Positions 1 through 8,304 of a stretch of DNA of 64,000 bases are shown here, piece by piece. Below the pieces are notes generated by a model. That model was not told where the DNA came from and did no database searches. It saw nothing but the letters and a program-made list of their open reading frames with translations. The translations under genes and the position numbers were made by a program. Source of the DNA: JAWWPG01 sp033850885 (GTDB lineage Bacteria; Actinomycetota; Actinomycetes; Propionibacteriales; Nocardioidaceae); contig JAWWPG010000046.1 of NCBI GenBank assembly GCA_033850885.1, positions 1 to 64,000 of the forward strand, read 5' to 3'. How positions within the stretch are numbered: position 1 is the stretch's first letter; each line of letters begins with the position of its first letter.

Positions 1-77
1 GCGAACTCACCCTCGACCCAACCCGCGACTACCAACCCCGGGGCGTCCCCCCAGGACCACCCCGAAAACCCCGCTGA
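1..77 (+). pseudogene. IS481-family transposase, C-terminal end (cut by window edge)
   Basis: The reading frame starting at base 3 encodes ELTLDPTRDYQPRGVPPG and stops with TGA at 75-77. It closely matches the last residues of the transposase remnant that ends at 13690 (RELTLNPHTDYQPTGAPKGP), so both are C-termini of the same IS481-like (rve integrase) family. Only this tail is inside the window, so I cannot tell whether the element is intact upstream. Family assignment rests on the more complete copy near 13.3-13.7 kb. Confidence 0.6.
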
Positions 78-85
78 CATGCAAC

Positions 86-127
86 GATGTCCCGAGACAC
101 CTGTCAACGGTGTCCCGAGACATCACA
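86..127. repeat. Right end of the IS481-like element (imperfect inverted repeat)
   Basis: Two 16-nt arms (86-101 and 109-124) form a near-palindrome, each containing TGTCCCGAGACA. The last 11 bases, GAGACATCACA, are identical to bases 13736-13746 after the second transposase remnant. In both places the motif ends in CA, as expected for a TG...CA insertion-sequence terminus, and a tRNA 3' end follows directly. The hairpin could also stop transcription. Confidence 0.55.
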
Positions 128-128
128 A

Positions 129-219
129 TGGCGGTGGCGGTGGGATTTGAACCCACGGTGGGCTGTTAACCCACACACGCTTTCGAGGCGTGCTCCTTAG
201 GCCGCTCGGACACGCCACC
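129..219 (-). tRNA. tRNA-Ser(CGA), CCA encoded
   Basis: Read on the minus strand, the 7-bp acceptor arms are GGTGGCG (213-219) and CGCCACC (133-139), followed by a G discriminator and an encoded CCA at 129-131. The anticodon stem-loop is CACGC-CTCGAAA-GCGTG, giving anticodon CGA, which reads UCG serine codons. A long variable arm (GGGTTAACAGCCC) marks it as a class II tRNA, and the T loop is TTCAAAT. The gene is followed, one base beyond CCA, by the end of an IS481-like element. Confidence 0.95.
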
Positions 220-256
220 GCGCAGTAGGTTACCCGAGCCTGGCGCGGCGGTGAAA

Positions 257-742
257 TCAGCGACGCCCCGCGAAAAACCGCCGCAGGAGCGCTCCGTTCT
301 CTGCCGCGAGGACACCGCCGACGACGCGAGGCCGGTGGTTCAGGCGCCGGTCCCGCACCACATCCCAAAGGGAGCCAACCGCGCCAGCCTTGTCGTCGTA
401 CGCCCCGAAGACAAGGGTTCCCAGGCGGGCCAGCACGATGGCGCCCGCACACATCGTGCACGGCTCAAGCGTGACCACGAGCGTGCAGCCCTCCAACCGC
501 CATGAGCCCAACGCCGACGCGGCTGACCTGATCGCCACCATCTCCGCGTGCCCGGTTGGATCGTGGTCGAGCTCACGGACGTTCGTCCCGGTGGCGATGC
601 GGTCTCCGCGTGGCCCGATGACGAGCGCGCCGACAGGTACGTCGACCTGCCGCCCATCCGGCGCCGCAGACATCTCCGCAAGGGCCAGCGCCTCGCGCAT
701 CGCGTCGACGTACGTCTCCGCGGCGACCTCCGGCAGCGGCAT
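257..742 (-). CDS. tadA: tRNA adenosine(34) deaminase TadA
   Basis: 161 aa. TadA deaminates the wobble adenosine of tRNA-Arg(ACG) to inosine. The zinc-dependent deaminase signature is present: HAE at residues 65-67 (His ligand and catalytic Glu) and PCTMCAGA from residue 94 with both Cys ligands. Upstream DVPVGALVI matches the substrate-side strand of the family. Length is normal; an alternative start is Met15. It lies directly after the gene for its associated acidic protein (stop of that gene at 743) and next to tRNA-Ser, an arrangement common in Nocardioidaceae-type genomes. Co-transcription with 743-1243 is likely. Confidence 0.93.
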   Translation of the reverse strand: MPLPEVAAETYVDAMREALALAEMSAAPDGRQVDVPVGALVIGPRGDRIATGTNVRELDHDPTGHAEMVAIRSAASALGSWRLEGCTLVVTLEPCTMCAGAIVLARLGTLVFGAYDDKAGAVGSLWDVVRDRRLNHRPRVVGGVLAAENGALLRRFFAGRR

Positions 743-1243
743 CTAGGCGTTCACGAGGTCGAGCGCCTCGTTGAACTCCCGACCGAAGCCGAGCCGACGT
801 GCGATGTCGCTCAGCACCTCATCGGGATACAGGTCGAGGTCGTCGCACAGCGCACCGAGCTCCATCGCAGGGAGGCCCAGGTCGGCGACGAGTGCGAGAT
901 CCCCGGCGGGCTGGATCTGGTCGTCGTCATCATCGGGGTGCGGAAGCTCCAAGTGGTCCACGACGGCCAGGGCGAGCGGCGACTCCGTCGCGGCGCCGAC
1001 GTCGGAAAGCAGCAGCCGCACCTGGTTGCCCGAGACGCGGATCAGCACGAAGAAGTCCTCGTCGACACTCACCATGCCGAGGGTGCCAGCGTCGGAGGGC
1101 AGCTGACCGAGGGCGTGCAACAGCACGGTGAGCTCGGTCGCGGCCCGCGGCGGGAGCGCAGTCACCTGCCAGACCCCGTCCTCGCGGTAGGCGGCGAAGG
1201 CGAAGTCGATCGCCGCCGCGGCCTCGGGATCCATCGAACTCAT
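743..1243 (-). CDS. tRNA adenosine deaminase-associated protein (TIGR03941-like)
   Basis: About 166 aa. The protein starts MSSMDPEAAAAIDFAFAAYR and carries an acidic patch (HPDDDDDQ), followed by LALVADLGLPAMELGALCDD. This matches the small actinobacterial family found next to tadA and named for that position; its biochemical role is unknown. The open frame extends further upstream into upp, but ATG 1243 (or ATG 1234, with GAGG 10 nt before it) keeps the divergent upp start free. The gene abuts tadA without a gap, so the two are probably one transcript. Confidence 0.8.
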   Translation of the reverse strand: MSSMDPEAAAAIDFAFAAYREDGVWQVTALPPRAATELTVLLHALGQLPSDAGTLGMVSVDEDFFVLIRVSGNQVRLLLSDVGAATESPLALAVVDHLELPHPDDDDDQIQPAGDLALVADLGLPAMELGALCDDLDLYPDEVLSDIARRLGFGREFNEALDLVNA

Positions 1244-1339
1244 GCCTCGATGGTGACAGATCACGACGATCGAGGCGAGTCCCTTCCCAGAGAAGTCGGC
1301 GATACCCACGCACAACATGCATCCTCTAGGTTTGCGGTC

Positions 1340-1981
1340 ATGCAGACACTCGTGATCGAGCATCCCCTCGTGGCCCACAAGCTGACGGCGCTTCGAGACG
1401 AACGCACCGACTCCCCCACCTTCCGGCTGCTCACCGAGGAGCTGGTCACGCTCCTCGCCTACGAGGCGACGCGCGAAGTGCGTACGACGCGGCTGCACAT
1501 CACCACGCCGGTGGCAGAGACCGACGGCTTGACCCTGGCGTCACCGAAGCCATTGGTCGTGCCGATCCTGCGGGCCGGCCTCGGCATGCTGGCCGGCATG
1601 ACTCGCCTGCTGCCCACCGCGGAAGTCGGCTTCCTCGGGATGATCCGCGACGAGGACACGCTCAAGGCGTCGACGTACGCCCAGCGCCTGCCGGACGACC
1701 TGTCCGCCCGGCAGTGCTACGTGCTTGATCCGATGCTCGCGACGGGTGGGACGTTGTCGGCGGCGATCCGCTTCCTCGTCGACCGTGGGGCGGACCACAT
1801 CACCGCGATCTGTCTGCTCGCAGCGCCGGAAGGATGCGCCCGAATGGCGGCCGACCTCGACTCGGTGGGCATCCCGGTCACGATCGTGGTGGCGGCGATG
1901 GACGAGCGGCTCAACGAGCGCGGTTACATCGTGCCGGGTCTCGGCGATGCGGGTGACCGGTTGTACGGCGTCGTGGGCTGA
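1340..1981 (+). CDS. upp: Uracil phosphoribosyltransferase
   Basis: 213 aa, the usual UPRTase length. It converts uracil and PRPP to UMP in pyrimidine salvage. The N-terminus MQTLVIEHPLVAHKLTALRD is characteristic, PILRAGLGML matches the conserved substrate-side segment, and the PRPP loop is seen in VLDPMLATGGTLSAA. The C-terminus PGLGDAGDRLYGVVG carries the uracil-contacting YIVPGLGDAGDR segment. The ATG at 1340 has no clear Shine-Dalgarno, so a leaderless or short-leader mRNA is possible. A longer open frame exists upstream but would overlap the divergent tadA-associated gene. Only 7 bp separate it from the next gene. Confidence 0.95.
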   Translation: MQTLVIEHPLVAHKLTALRDERTDSPTFRLLTEELVTLLAYEATREVRTTRLHITTPVAETDGLTLASPKPLVVPILRAGLGMLAGMTRLLPTAEVGFLGMIRDEDTLKASTYAQRLPDDLSARQCYVLDPMLATGGTLSAAIRFLVDRGADHITAICLLAAPEGCARMAADLDSVGIPVTIVVAAMDERLNERGYIVPGLGDAGDRLYGVVG

Positions 1982-1988
1982 AGGCGCC

Positions 1989-3086
1989 ATGCGAGATGCA
2001 ACCAGGGTCATCCAGGCTGTCTTCGGTGAGCCTGACGCCGGGGCGCCCTTCCTGAGCGGCCCGGTCTTCGCGTCGACGTACCGGCACTCCGGGGACCCGA
2101 CCGACGCGCCGTTCACGTACGGCAGGACCTCGAACCCGACCTGGGCCGCCTACGAGCGGGCGCTCGCGGAGCTGGAGGGAGGTCCGTGCCTGGTCTTCGC
2201 CTCGGGGATCGCAGCAGTTTCCGCTTTGCTCTGCTCGACCCTGCGCCCCGGCGACGTCGTCGTCCTTCCGGCTGACGGCTACTACGGCGGGCGGGCGCTT
2301 GCCGAGGGGTTCCTGGCCGGGGTCGGCGTTGAGGTCCGGCTGCTCCGGACTTCGGGCGAGGACCACGTGCAGGCGCTCGAAGGCGCTCGCCTCCTGTTGC
2401 TGGAGACGCCCTCGAACCCCGGCCTCGACGTGTGCGACATCGCCTCGCTCGCGGACGCTGCCCACGAGGCCCACGCGCTGGTCGCGGTCGACAACAGCAC
2501 CGCCACCGTGCTGGGACAGCGCCCGTTGAGCCTCGGCGCGGACTTCTCGGTCGGCAGCGATACCAAGGCGCTGACCGGGCACTCCGACATCCTGCTCGGG
2601 CACGTCGCCGTCCGCGACCCGTCGCTGTTGCCGGCGCTCGCCACCTGGCGCAGCCAGGTCGGTGCGGTCGCCGGGCCGATGGAGACCTGGCTCGCCCTAC
2701 GGTCACTGGCCACCGTCGAGGTACGCCTGCAGCGTCAGTGCGGTTCGGCGCTCACGATCGCGACCCAGCTCCGGAACCACCCCGCGGTACTGCGATGCCG
2801 GTACCCCGGGCTGCCCGAAGACACCGGTCACACCCTGGCGGCGCGGCAGATGTCGCTGTACGGGCCGGTCCTCAACTTCACCCTTGCCGACCAGGAGGCG
2901 GCGGAGCGCTGGCTCTCCAAAGTCCGGCTCGTCATCCCGGCAACCAGCTTCGGCGGTGTGCACAGCACAGCGGAACGCCGTGCACGCTGGGCCAGTGACG
3001 ATGTACCTCCCGGGTTCATCCGCCTCAGCGTCGGTCTGGAGGACCCGGCGGACCTCCTCGAAGACATCGTGCAGGCGCTGGGGTAA
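1989..3086 (+). CDS. Cystathionine gamma-lyase/synthase-type PLP enzyme
   Basis: 365 aa, Cys/Met metabolism PLP-dependent family (aspartate aminotransferase fold type I). Visible landmarks: FTYGRTSNPTWAAYERALAE near the N-terminus, LETPSNPGLDVCDI, VDNSTATVLGQ, and SDTKALTGHSDILLGHV with the PLP lysine at about K193. Enzymes of this family act on cystathionine, homocysteine or O-acylhomoserine; sequence alone does not choose between lyase and synthase. The start at 1989 lies 7 bp after the upp stop, so it is likely cotranscribed with upp, although the two pathways are not obviously linked. Confidence 0.85.
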   Translation: MRDATRVIQAVFGEPDAGAPFLSGPVFASTYRHSGDPTDAPFTYGRTSNPTWAAYERALAELEGGPCLVFASGIAAVSALLCSTLRPGDVVVLPADGYYGGRALAEGFLAGVGVEVRLLRTSGEDHVQALEGARLLLLETPSNPGLDVCDIASLADAAHEAHALVAVDNSTATVLGQRPLSLGADFSVGSDTKALTGHSDILLGHVAVRDPSLLPALATWRSQVGAVAGPMETWLALRSLATVEVRLQRQCGSALTIATQLRNHPAVLRCRYPGLPEDTGHTLAARQMSLYGPVLNFTLADQEAAERWLSKVRLVIPATSFGGVHSTAERRARWASDDVPPGFIRLSVGLEDPADLLEDIVQALG

Positions 3087-3090
3087 GGAG

Positions 3091-3120
3091 CCGGGCCGCC
3101 GGAACCAATTCCGGCCCCGG
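3091..3120. terminator. Terminator-like hairpin between convergent genes
   Basis: The inverted repeat CCGGAA-CCAA-TTCCGG (3099-3114) extends outward into further G/C pairing. It sits between the converging ends of the PLP enzyme gene and pntB. There is no clear T-run, which is usual in high-GC actinobacteria. Confidence 0.5.
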
Positions 3121-3149
3121 TCGGCCCTGCTCAGCGCTCTCCCCGAGGC

Positions 3150-4538
3150 CTACTGGGCCTTGACGGCCGCCAGCAGCTTGCTCATGGTCTCCTTCGCATC
3201 CCCGAACAGCAACGTCGTCTTCGGATCGAAGAGCAGCTCGTTCTCGATGCCCGCGAATCCCGGCCGCATCGACCGCTTCATGAAGATGACCTGCTGAGCA
3301 TCCCCGGCGTTGAGGATCGGCATCCCGTAGATCGGCGCACCCGGCGTCGTCTTGGCGGCCGGGTTGACGACGTCGTTCGCCCCGACGACGAGGACCACGT
3401 CGGCGTTCTTGAACTCGCCGTTGATCTCGTCCATCTCCTTCAGCTGCTCATACGGCACGCGTGCTTCGGCGAGGAGCACGTTCATGTGTCCCGGCATCCG
3501 GCCGGCCACCGGGTGGATCGCGTAGTCGACCTCGATCCCGCGTTCACCCAGCACGTCGACGAGCTCACGTAGGGTGTGCTGGGCCTGGGCCACGGCCAGT
3601 CCATACCCCGGTACGACGATCACCCGGTGTGCGTACGCCAGCAGTATCGCCACGTCCTGGGGGGTGGCAGAGCGTACCGGCCGGTCGGAGACCTCGCCGC
3701 CCCCGAGCGTCGAACCACCTTTCAACGCACCGAACAGGATGTTGGGCAGGGACCGCCCCATCGCCGCGGCCATCATCCTGGTGAGGAACGTGCCGGACGC
3801 CCCGACCAGCGTGCCGCCGACGAGCAGCACAGTGTTGTTGAGGACATAGCCTCCGGCGGCCACGCTGAGGCCGGTGAACGCGTTGAGCAGCGAGATCACG
3901 ATCGGAACGTCTGCACCGCCGACCGGCAGCACGAGAAGCATCCCGAGCAGCAGACCGACCAGGGCGAGCACCACCCCGATCCACTCGGAGGGGTTCGTCA
4001 CGAGTAGCGCCCCGAGTGCTACCCCCGCGAGCAGGGACCCGCCGAACGCCACGGGCAGGCCGGGGAAAAGGACCGGCCTGGTCGTGATCAGCTCCTGAAG
4101 CTTGGCGAACGTCACCATCGAGCCCGAGAAGCTCACGGCGCCCACCAGGACCGTGAACGCCGTCGCGGCCAGGTCGAACCTCGCGATGTCGGCGTTGTTC
4201 GCTGCGGCGAGCTGGCGATCGAGCTCCAGCAGCGCCACCAGCGCCGCGGCGCCACCACCGACGCCGTTGAACAGCGCCACCAGCTGCGGCATCTGGGTCA
4301 TCTGGACGCGCCTCGCGCCCACGACGCCGATCGCCGTACCCACCGCAATCGCCGCCAGGATCAACGGGACGTGATGCAGCGTCTGGGCGAAGAACACCGA
4401 GACACAGGCCAGCACCGCGCCGGCCGCCCCTATCAGGTTGCCGTTGCGCGCCGTCTTGGGAGACGAGAGCCCCTTGAGCGCCAGGATGAAGCAGACGGCC
4501 GCGGCGAGATAGGCAAGCTGCGCCCAGGTAGGCGTCAT
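3150..4538 (-). CDS. pntB: NAD(P) transhydrogenase subunit beta
   Basis: 462 aa membrane protein. PntB holds the NADP(H)-binding domain and most of the proton channel of the energy-linked transhydrogenase, which passes hydride between NADH and NADP+ using the proton gradient. The N-terminal half is a run of hydrophobic segments from residue about 5 to 260. The C-terminal soluble part shows VIVVPGYGLAVAQAQH, VAGRMPGHMNVLLAEA, VVLVVGANDVVNPAAK and MPILNAGDAQQVIFMKRSM, all hallmarks of the NADP domain. Start ATG 4538 overlaps the end of pntAB by 4 bp. Confidence 0.95.
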   Translation of the reverse strand: MTPTWAQLAYLAAAVCFILALKGLSSPKTARNGNLIGAAGAVLACVSVFFAQTLHHVPLILAAIAVGTAIGVVGARRVQMTQMPQLVALFNGVGGGAAALVALLELDRQLAAANNADIARFDLAATAFTVLVGAVSFSGSMVTFAKLQELITTRPVLFPGLPVAFGGSLLAGVALGALLVTNPSEWIGVVLALVGLLLGMLLVLPVGGADVPIVISLLNAFTGLSVAAGGYVLNNTVLLVGGTLVGASGTFLTRMMAAAMGRSLPNILFGALKGGSTLGGGEVSDRPVRSATPQDVAILLAYAHRVIVVPGYGLAVAQAQHTLRELVDVLGERGIEVDYAIHPVAGRMPGHMNVLLAEARVPYEQLKEMDEINGEFKNADVVLVVGANDVVNPAAKTTPGAPIYGMPILNAGDAQQVIFMKRSMRPGFAGIENELLFDPKTTLLFGDAKETMSKLLAAVKAQ

Positions 4539-4834
4539 TCGCGGGGTTCCCGAGGCTTGCGAACCGTGAACATCTCGAGCATCCGGTCCGTGACGACGAA
4601 CCCGCCGACCAGGTTCAGCGTCGCGAGCACGATCGCGACCAGGCCGACGACAAGGACGGCGTTGGAGTCACTGAGACCGGTCACGAGAATGGCCCCCAAC
4701 AAGATGATGCCGTGGATGGCGTTGGCCCCGGACATCAAGGGAGTGTGCAGCGTCGACGACACCTTGGAGATCACCTCGATGCCGACGAAAACGCTCAGCA
4801 CGAAGATTGTGAGCCACACGACCCCCGCGGTCAT
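4535..4834 (-). CDS. pntAB: NAD(P) transhydrogenase small membrane subunit (alpha part 2)
   Basis: 99 aa with about three transmembrane segments: TAGVVWLTIFVLSVFVGIE, the GANAIHGIILLGAILVTG stretch, and LVVGLVAIVLATLNLVGGFV. Together with PntAA it replaces the single alpha chain of enterobacteria. The frame is open further upstream, but ATG 4834 is preferred: it is preceded by AAGGACG at a workable distance and leaves 25 bp to the pntAA stop. It overlaps pntB by 4 bp, indicating translational coupling. Confidence 0.9.
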   Translation of the reverse strand: MTAGVVWLTIFVLSVFVGIEVISKVSSTLHTPLMSGANAIHGIILLGAILVTGLSDSNAVLVVGLVAIVLATLNLVGGFVVTDRMLEMFTVRKPREPRE

Positions 4835-4859
4835 GCAGCGTCCTTTACGGCAGCGTGAC

Positions 4860-5981
4860 TCATGTTGCCTCCAGCTGGTCTCGGGTCGGCGCGTGGGTGA
4901 TCTCCCCGGCGTGTGTGACACACGTCGACGTCACGATCTCGTCGTCGAAGTCTGGGGTGAACCCGTCCCCGGTCGTCATCAGCGTGATGATGCTGACCAG
5001 GTTGTGGGCGTAGAGCCGGCTGGCCGGACCAGGCATCTGGCTCGGCACGTTGGAACCGCCCCACACCTGCGCGCCGCCGATCTGAACTGCGCTGCCCGGC
5101 ACCGAGCCCTCAACGTTCCCGCCGCTGTCCGCGGGCAGGTCGACGACGACCGCTCCGGCTGGCATCTGCTCCACCATCTCCATGGTGACCAGCATCGGCG
5201 CGGCGCGGCCGGGTACCGCCGCTGTGGTGATCAGGGCGTCGGCGGCGGCGATGAAGGGCGTCAACAGCTCGCGCTGCCGGGCAGCACGGTCGTCGGTCAT
5301 CTCGCGGGCGTACCCTCCGACGCCCTCGAGCGTCTCCAGGTCCAGCTCGATGGCGGTGGCCCCCATCGAGCGGATCTCCTCGGCGGCGGCCGCGCGGACG
5401 TCGTACGCCTTGACGACCGCGCCGAGCCGCCTGCAGGTGGCGATCGCCTGCAGCCCAGCCACGCCGGCGCCGAGTACGACGACCTCGGCCGGCGGTACCG
5501 TCCCTGCGGCGGTCATGTTCAGCGGGAAGAAGCGCCTCAGCCTTCCGGCCGCCACGATCGCGCAGCGGTAGCCGGCCACCAGCGACTGCGAGCTCAGCGC
5601 GTCCATCGACTGGGCCCGGGAGATCCGCGGCACCAGCTCCATGGCGAAGGACGTGACGAGCAGGTCTCGACGCTCGGCGACCAGGTCGAGCGACTGGGCA
5701 GGCGGCAGGAACGAGATGGTCGCAGCGCCCTCCTTCAGGCGGCGCGCCTGCGGGCTCGTGAGCGGCTGGACCGACAGCACGACGTCCGCCTCGCCAAGCA
5801 TGTCCGTCCCTACGGTTGCACCGGCGGCGTCGTACTCGTCGTCGAAGAACTGGGCCAGCAGCCCGGCGCCGGGCTCGACGCCGACCGTGTACCCGAGATC
5901 GGTGAGCTTGGGAATCAGCTCGGGCACCATGGCGACTCGGGCCTCGCCCTCGCGGAGCTCCTTGACGACGACAACCAGCAC
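4860..5981 (-). CDS. pntAA: NAD(P) transhydrogenase subunit alpha part 1
   Basis: 373 aa, the cytosolic NAD(H)-binding subunit, related to alanine dehydrogenase. The N-terminus has VVVKELREGEARVAMVPEL; the NAD site is VVVLGAGVAGLQAIATCRRL, followed by VKAYDVRAAAAEEIRSMGA; later ALITTAAVPGRAAPMLVTMEMV and VVVDLPADSGGNVE are typical. It is the first gene of the leftward pntAA-pntAB-pntB operon, whose promoter should lie in 5982-6180. Confidence 0.93.
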   Translation of the reverse strand: MLVVVVKELREGEARVAMVPELIPKLTDLGYTVGVEPGAGLLAQFFDDEYDAAGATVGTDMLGEADVVLSVQPLTSPQARRLKEGAATISFLPPAQSLDLVAERRDLLVTSFAMELVPRISRAQSMDALSSQSLVAGYRCAIVAAGRLRRFFPLNMTAAGTVPPAEVVVLGAGVAGLQAIATCRRLGAVVKAYDVRAAAAEEIRSMGATAIELDLETLEGVGGYAREMTDDRAARQRELLTPFIAAADALITTAAVPGRAAPMLVTMEMVEQMPAGAVVVDLPADSGGNVEGSVPGSAVQIGGAQVWGGSNVPSQMPGPASRLYAHNLVSIITLMTTGDGFTPDFDDEIVTSTCVTHAGEITHAPTRDQLEAT

Positions 5982-6182
5982 GCAACGAACCTATGGCAAG
6001 CGCGGGGTTGGCGGCATCACCTGCGTCGGGTGTCTCGACAATCGCGGCGCCCGCTAGCCCCCGCAAGTCAGGGCCGTGACGACGGTTTACTGCGCTCCGG
6101 ACGGGGTACCTGCCCGGGCATGCTCAGTCGTCGACCTGGCTTCGGGCGTGCACTGGCTGGGCCTCGAGACAGGTGGCACCAG

Positions 6183-6293
6183 ATGACGCCGACTCAAAGG
6201 TCATACTTCTACGCGAAGCTGATCTTCTTCGTCGGTACCTTCGGTTTCTTCTTCATCGTCGAGCTGTATCGGGCCCTGTATAACCCCTACTGA
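6183..6293 (+). CDS. Possible 36-aa single-pass membrane miniprotein
   Basis: The frame begins MTPTQRSYFYAKLIFFVGTF and ends ELYRALYNPY, with one strongly hydrophobic, Phe-rich stretch of about 18 residues (LIFFVGTFGFFFIVEL). AGGTGG precedes the ATG by about 6 nt. The frame is also open upstream, but that sequence is antisense to pntAA and looks like a shadow. I do not recognise a family. The main support is the RBS plus the clear membrane segment, so this remains tentative. Confidence 0.4.
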   Translation: MTPTQRSYFYAKLIFFVGTFGFFFIVELYRALYNPY

Positions 6294-6416
6294 CTGACCT
6301 TGGCTCAGCGCCTCTACGGCGGTGCAAGAGCTGGTTCTGCGGCGGAAGCAGTCGCAGCGGAAGCGACCGCGGACAACAACCGCGGCACGGGTTCGACAAC
6401 CCATTGCTCTTCGCAC

Positions 6417-6590
6417 TCAGCCGACCGGGTTGTTGCAAGAAGGGCAACGATGAAGATGCCCCCCGCAGTAAGGACAGCGGGAGGCGTTGCTCGATATGTG
6501 CGTCGTACAGTGCGGGCACCGCTGTGTGAAAGCTGGTGCTGACTGGGGCGCCGGCCGACCGTCAGTACGCATGGTCTCAACGTCGTTCAT
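6417..6590 (-). CDS. Small zinc-ribbon protein
   Basis: 57 aa starting MNDVETMRTDGRPAPQ, with three CxxC knuckles: CPHC (25/28), CPYC (39/42) and CPSC (49/52), the last close to the C-terminus. Two knuckles can form one zinc ribbon; the third has no visible partner. A perfect GGAGG lies 7 nt upstream of ATG 6590, which makes this start convincing even though the frame opens earlier. Such proteins often bind nucleic acid or partner proteins, but no specific role can be assigned. Confidence 0.65.
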   Translation of the reverse strand: MNDVETMRTDGRPAPQSAPAFTQRCPHCTTHISSNASRCPYCGGHLHRCPSCNNPVG

Positions 6591-6945
6591 CCGAGCACCT
6601 CCATACACTGCCACGTATGTTGCGTAGCGGTTCGTTAGGTTCCGCCAGTCGTTGAAGGGCTGTGAGGGACCGCCTTTCCACAAGAGCATGCTCCGCCACC
6701 CGTGTTCGGGGATCCACCCTTCAGACGGTCGTATCTAGCTAAACGGTCAAATCATCTTGCGCCCTCTGTGATGCTTCGACGTGAAGTCGCGGCGGGGTGC
6801 CCGGGCGAACCCGGTGCTTAGGTCCCATGTGCCTCGTGATGCCGCGATTCAACCCAAACTCGATCTCTGCGGACATTCTGGTGATATGCTGCCGGAATTG
6901 GACCAGGACGGCTCCCGGCTTCGTCCTCGACGTAGGGAACTGGAT

Positions 6946-8109
6946 ATGGCTCCTCATCGGTTCGCGTTCGCGGCTTTGGGCTTCACGGTCACCGTCTCAA
7001 TGGCGGTGGCTGCGTGGACACCAATCCTGGCTTCGACCTTGCCCTCGGCGAGCGTCGCCTCAACCGGTCCGGTGTGGGCTACGGTCACCGCCGGGGAGTA
7101 CTTCAGCTGCGGGATCCGCACGGACCAGACGTTGTGGTGTTGGGGATACAACGGAAACGGCGAGCTGGGACTCGGCGATACGACCGCGCGCAACCTGCCC
7201 ACTCAGGTTGGCAACGCCACCTGGGCGCTGGTCAGCACCAGCGGCAACCATATCTGCGGGCTCCAGACCGACCACACCTTGTGGTGCTGGGGATGGAATG
7301 CCTACGGCCAGCTAGGGCTAGGTGACACGACCTCTCGCTCTCAGCCCACTCAGGTTGGCACTGGCACCGACTGGACACTGGTCAACGCCGGAGAGTTCCA
7401 CACCTGCGGAGTCCGCACCAACCACACTTTGTGGTGCTGGGGAGACAACGTCTACGGTCAGCTCGGCCTTGGAGACAACACGACCACATATCTCCAACCC
7501 ACTCGGGTCGCGGGTGGCCCCGTCTGGGCGCAGGTCACGGCTGGTCAATTCCACACCTGCGGGGTCCGCACCGACCACACCTTGTGGTGCTGGGGAAACA
7601 ACGGAAACGGCGAACTGGGACTCGGCGATACGACCGCGCGCAACCTGCCCGCCCAGGTCACCGAAAGCTCCGATTGGGCACTCGCCAGCGCCGGGACCGG
7701 CTTTACCTGCGGGACCCGAACCGACCACACACTCTGGTGCTGGGGATCCCACTACCGTGGAGAACTCGGGCTCGGTGACAGCATCGATCGCCAGTCGCCG
7801 GCTCAGGTCGGTATCGCCACCCTCTGGCGGCGTGTCGAAGGTTCCTTTTTCAGCTGCGGGATCCGGACCAGCCAGGCGCTGTGGTGCTGGGGTGACAACT
7901 CCGCCGGCCAGCTCGGCGAGGGCGGGACAACCGACCGCCACCGGCCCAAACTGGTCAACAGCGCCGACTGGGCGCTGATCAGCACCGGGTTCGACCACAG
8001 CTGCGCAGTCCAAGTCGACCATACCCTGTGGTGCTGGGGAGCCAACTGGACCGGTCAACTCGGAATCGGGGACGACACGAGCAACCACCTCGTCCCGACC
8101 CAGGTGTAA
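6946..8109 (+). CDS. Secreted RCC1-repeat (beta-propeller) protein
   Basis: 387 aa. The N-terminal signal sequence (about residues 1-30, core FAFAALGFTVTVSMAVAA) is followed by seven repeats of about 50 residues, each with a variant of W...V.AG..HTCG(V/I)RT..TLWCWG.N..G(E/Q)LG(L)GD, the RCC1/alpha-tubulin-suppressor repeat. Seven blades predict a closed beta-propeller outside the cell. Conserved Cys pairs (CG...WCWG) could form disulfides within blades. ATG 6946 is chosen because AGGGA lies 7 nt upstream and the signal peptide begins there. Repeats 1 and 4 are nearly identical at DNA level (7151-7200 against 7601-7650). Confidence 0.85.
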   Translation: MAPHRFAFAALGFTVTVSMAVAAWTPILASTLPSASVASTGPVWATVTAGEYFSCGIRTDQTLWCWGYNGNGELGLGDTTARNLPTQVGNATWALVSTSGNHICGLQTDHTLWCWGWNAYGQLGLGDTTSRSQPTQVGTGTDWTLVNAGEFHTCGVRTNHTLWCWGDNVYGQLGLGDNTTTYLQPTRVAGGPVWAQVTAGQFHTCGVRTDHTLWCWGNNGNGELGLGDTTARNLPAQVTESSDWALASAGTGFTCGTRTDHTLWCWGSHYRGELGLGDSIDRQSPAQVGIATLWRRVEGSFFSCGIRTSQALWCWGDNSAGQLGEGGTTDRHRPKLVNSADWALISTGFDHSCAVQVDHTLWCWGANWTGQLGIGDDTSNHLVPTQV

Positions 8110-8304
8110 CCATCTGGCGGACGACCGATCCGTGCTTCCCTGCCACGCAAAGGGATTGGTGAGGCTCCCGGGACCGGCCTCCCGACGCCGTCCGATTCAT
8201 TCACGTTGCGTGGCATTGCCCGAGCGCCTAGCGTTGCCCTCCTCACGGGCAGGGACGGCGTGCCCTCGCTGCCGCCAGTCACCAGATCGGAGATGCGGAG
8301 CCGG

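Noticed and set aside
4371..6293. 640-aa plus-strand frame across the pnt operon
   Set aside because: Antisense shadow of pntB/pntAB/pntAA; only its last 36 codons (6183-6293) lie outside those genes and are considered separately.
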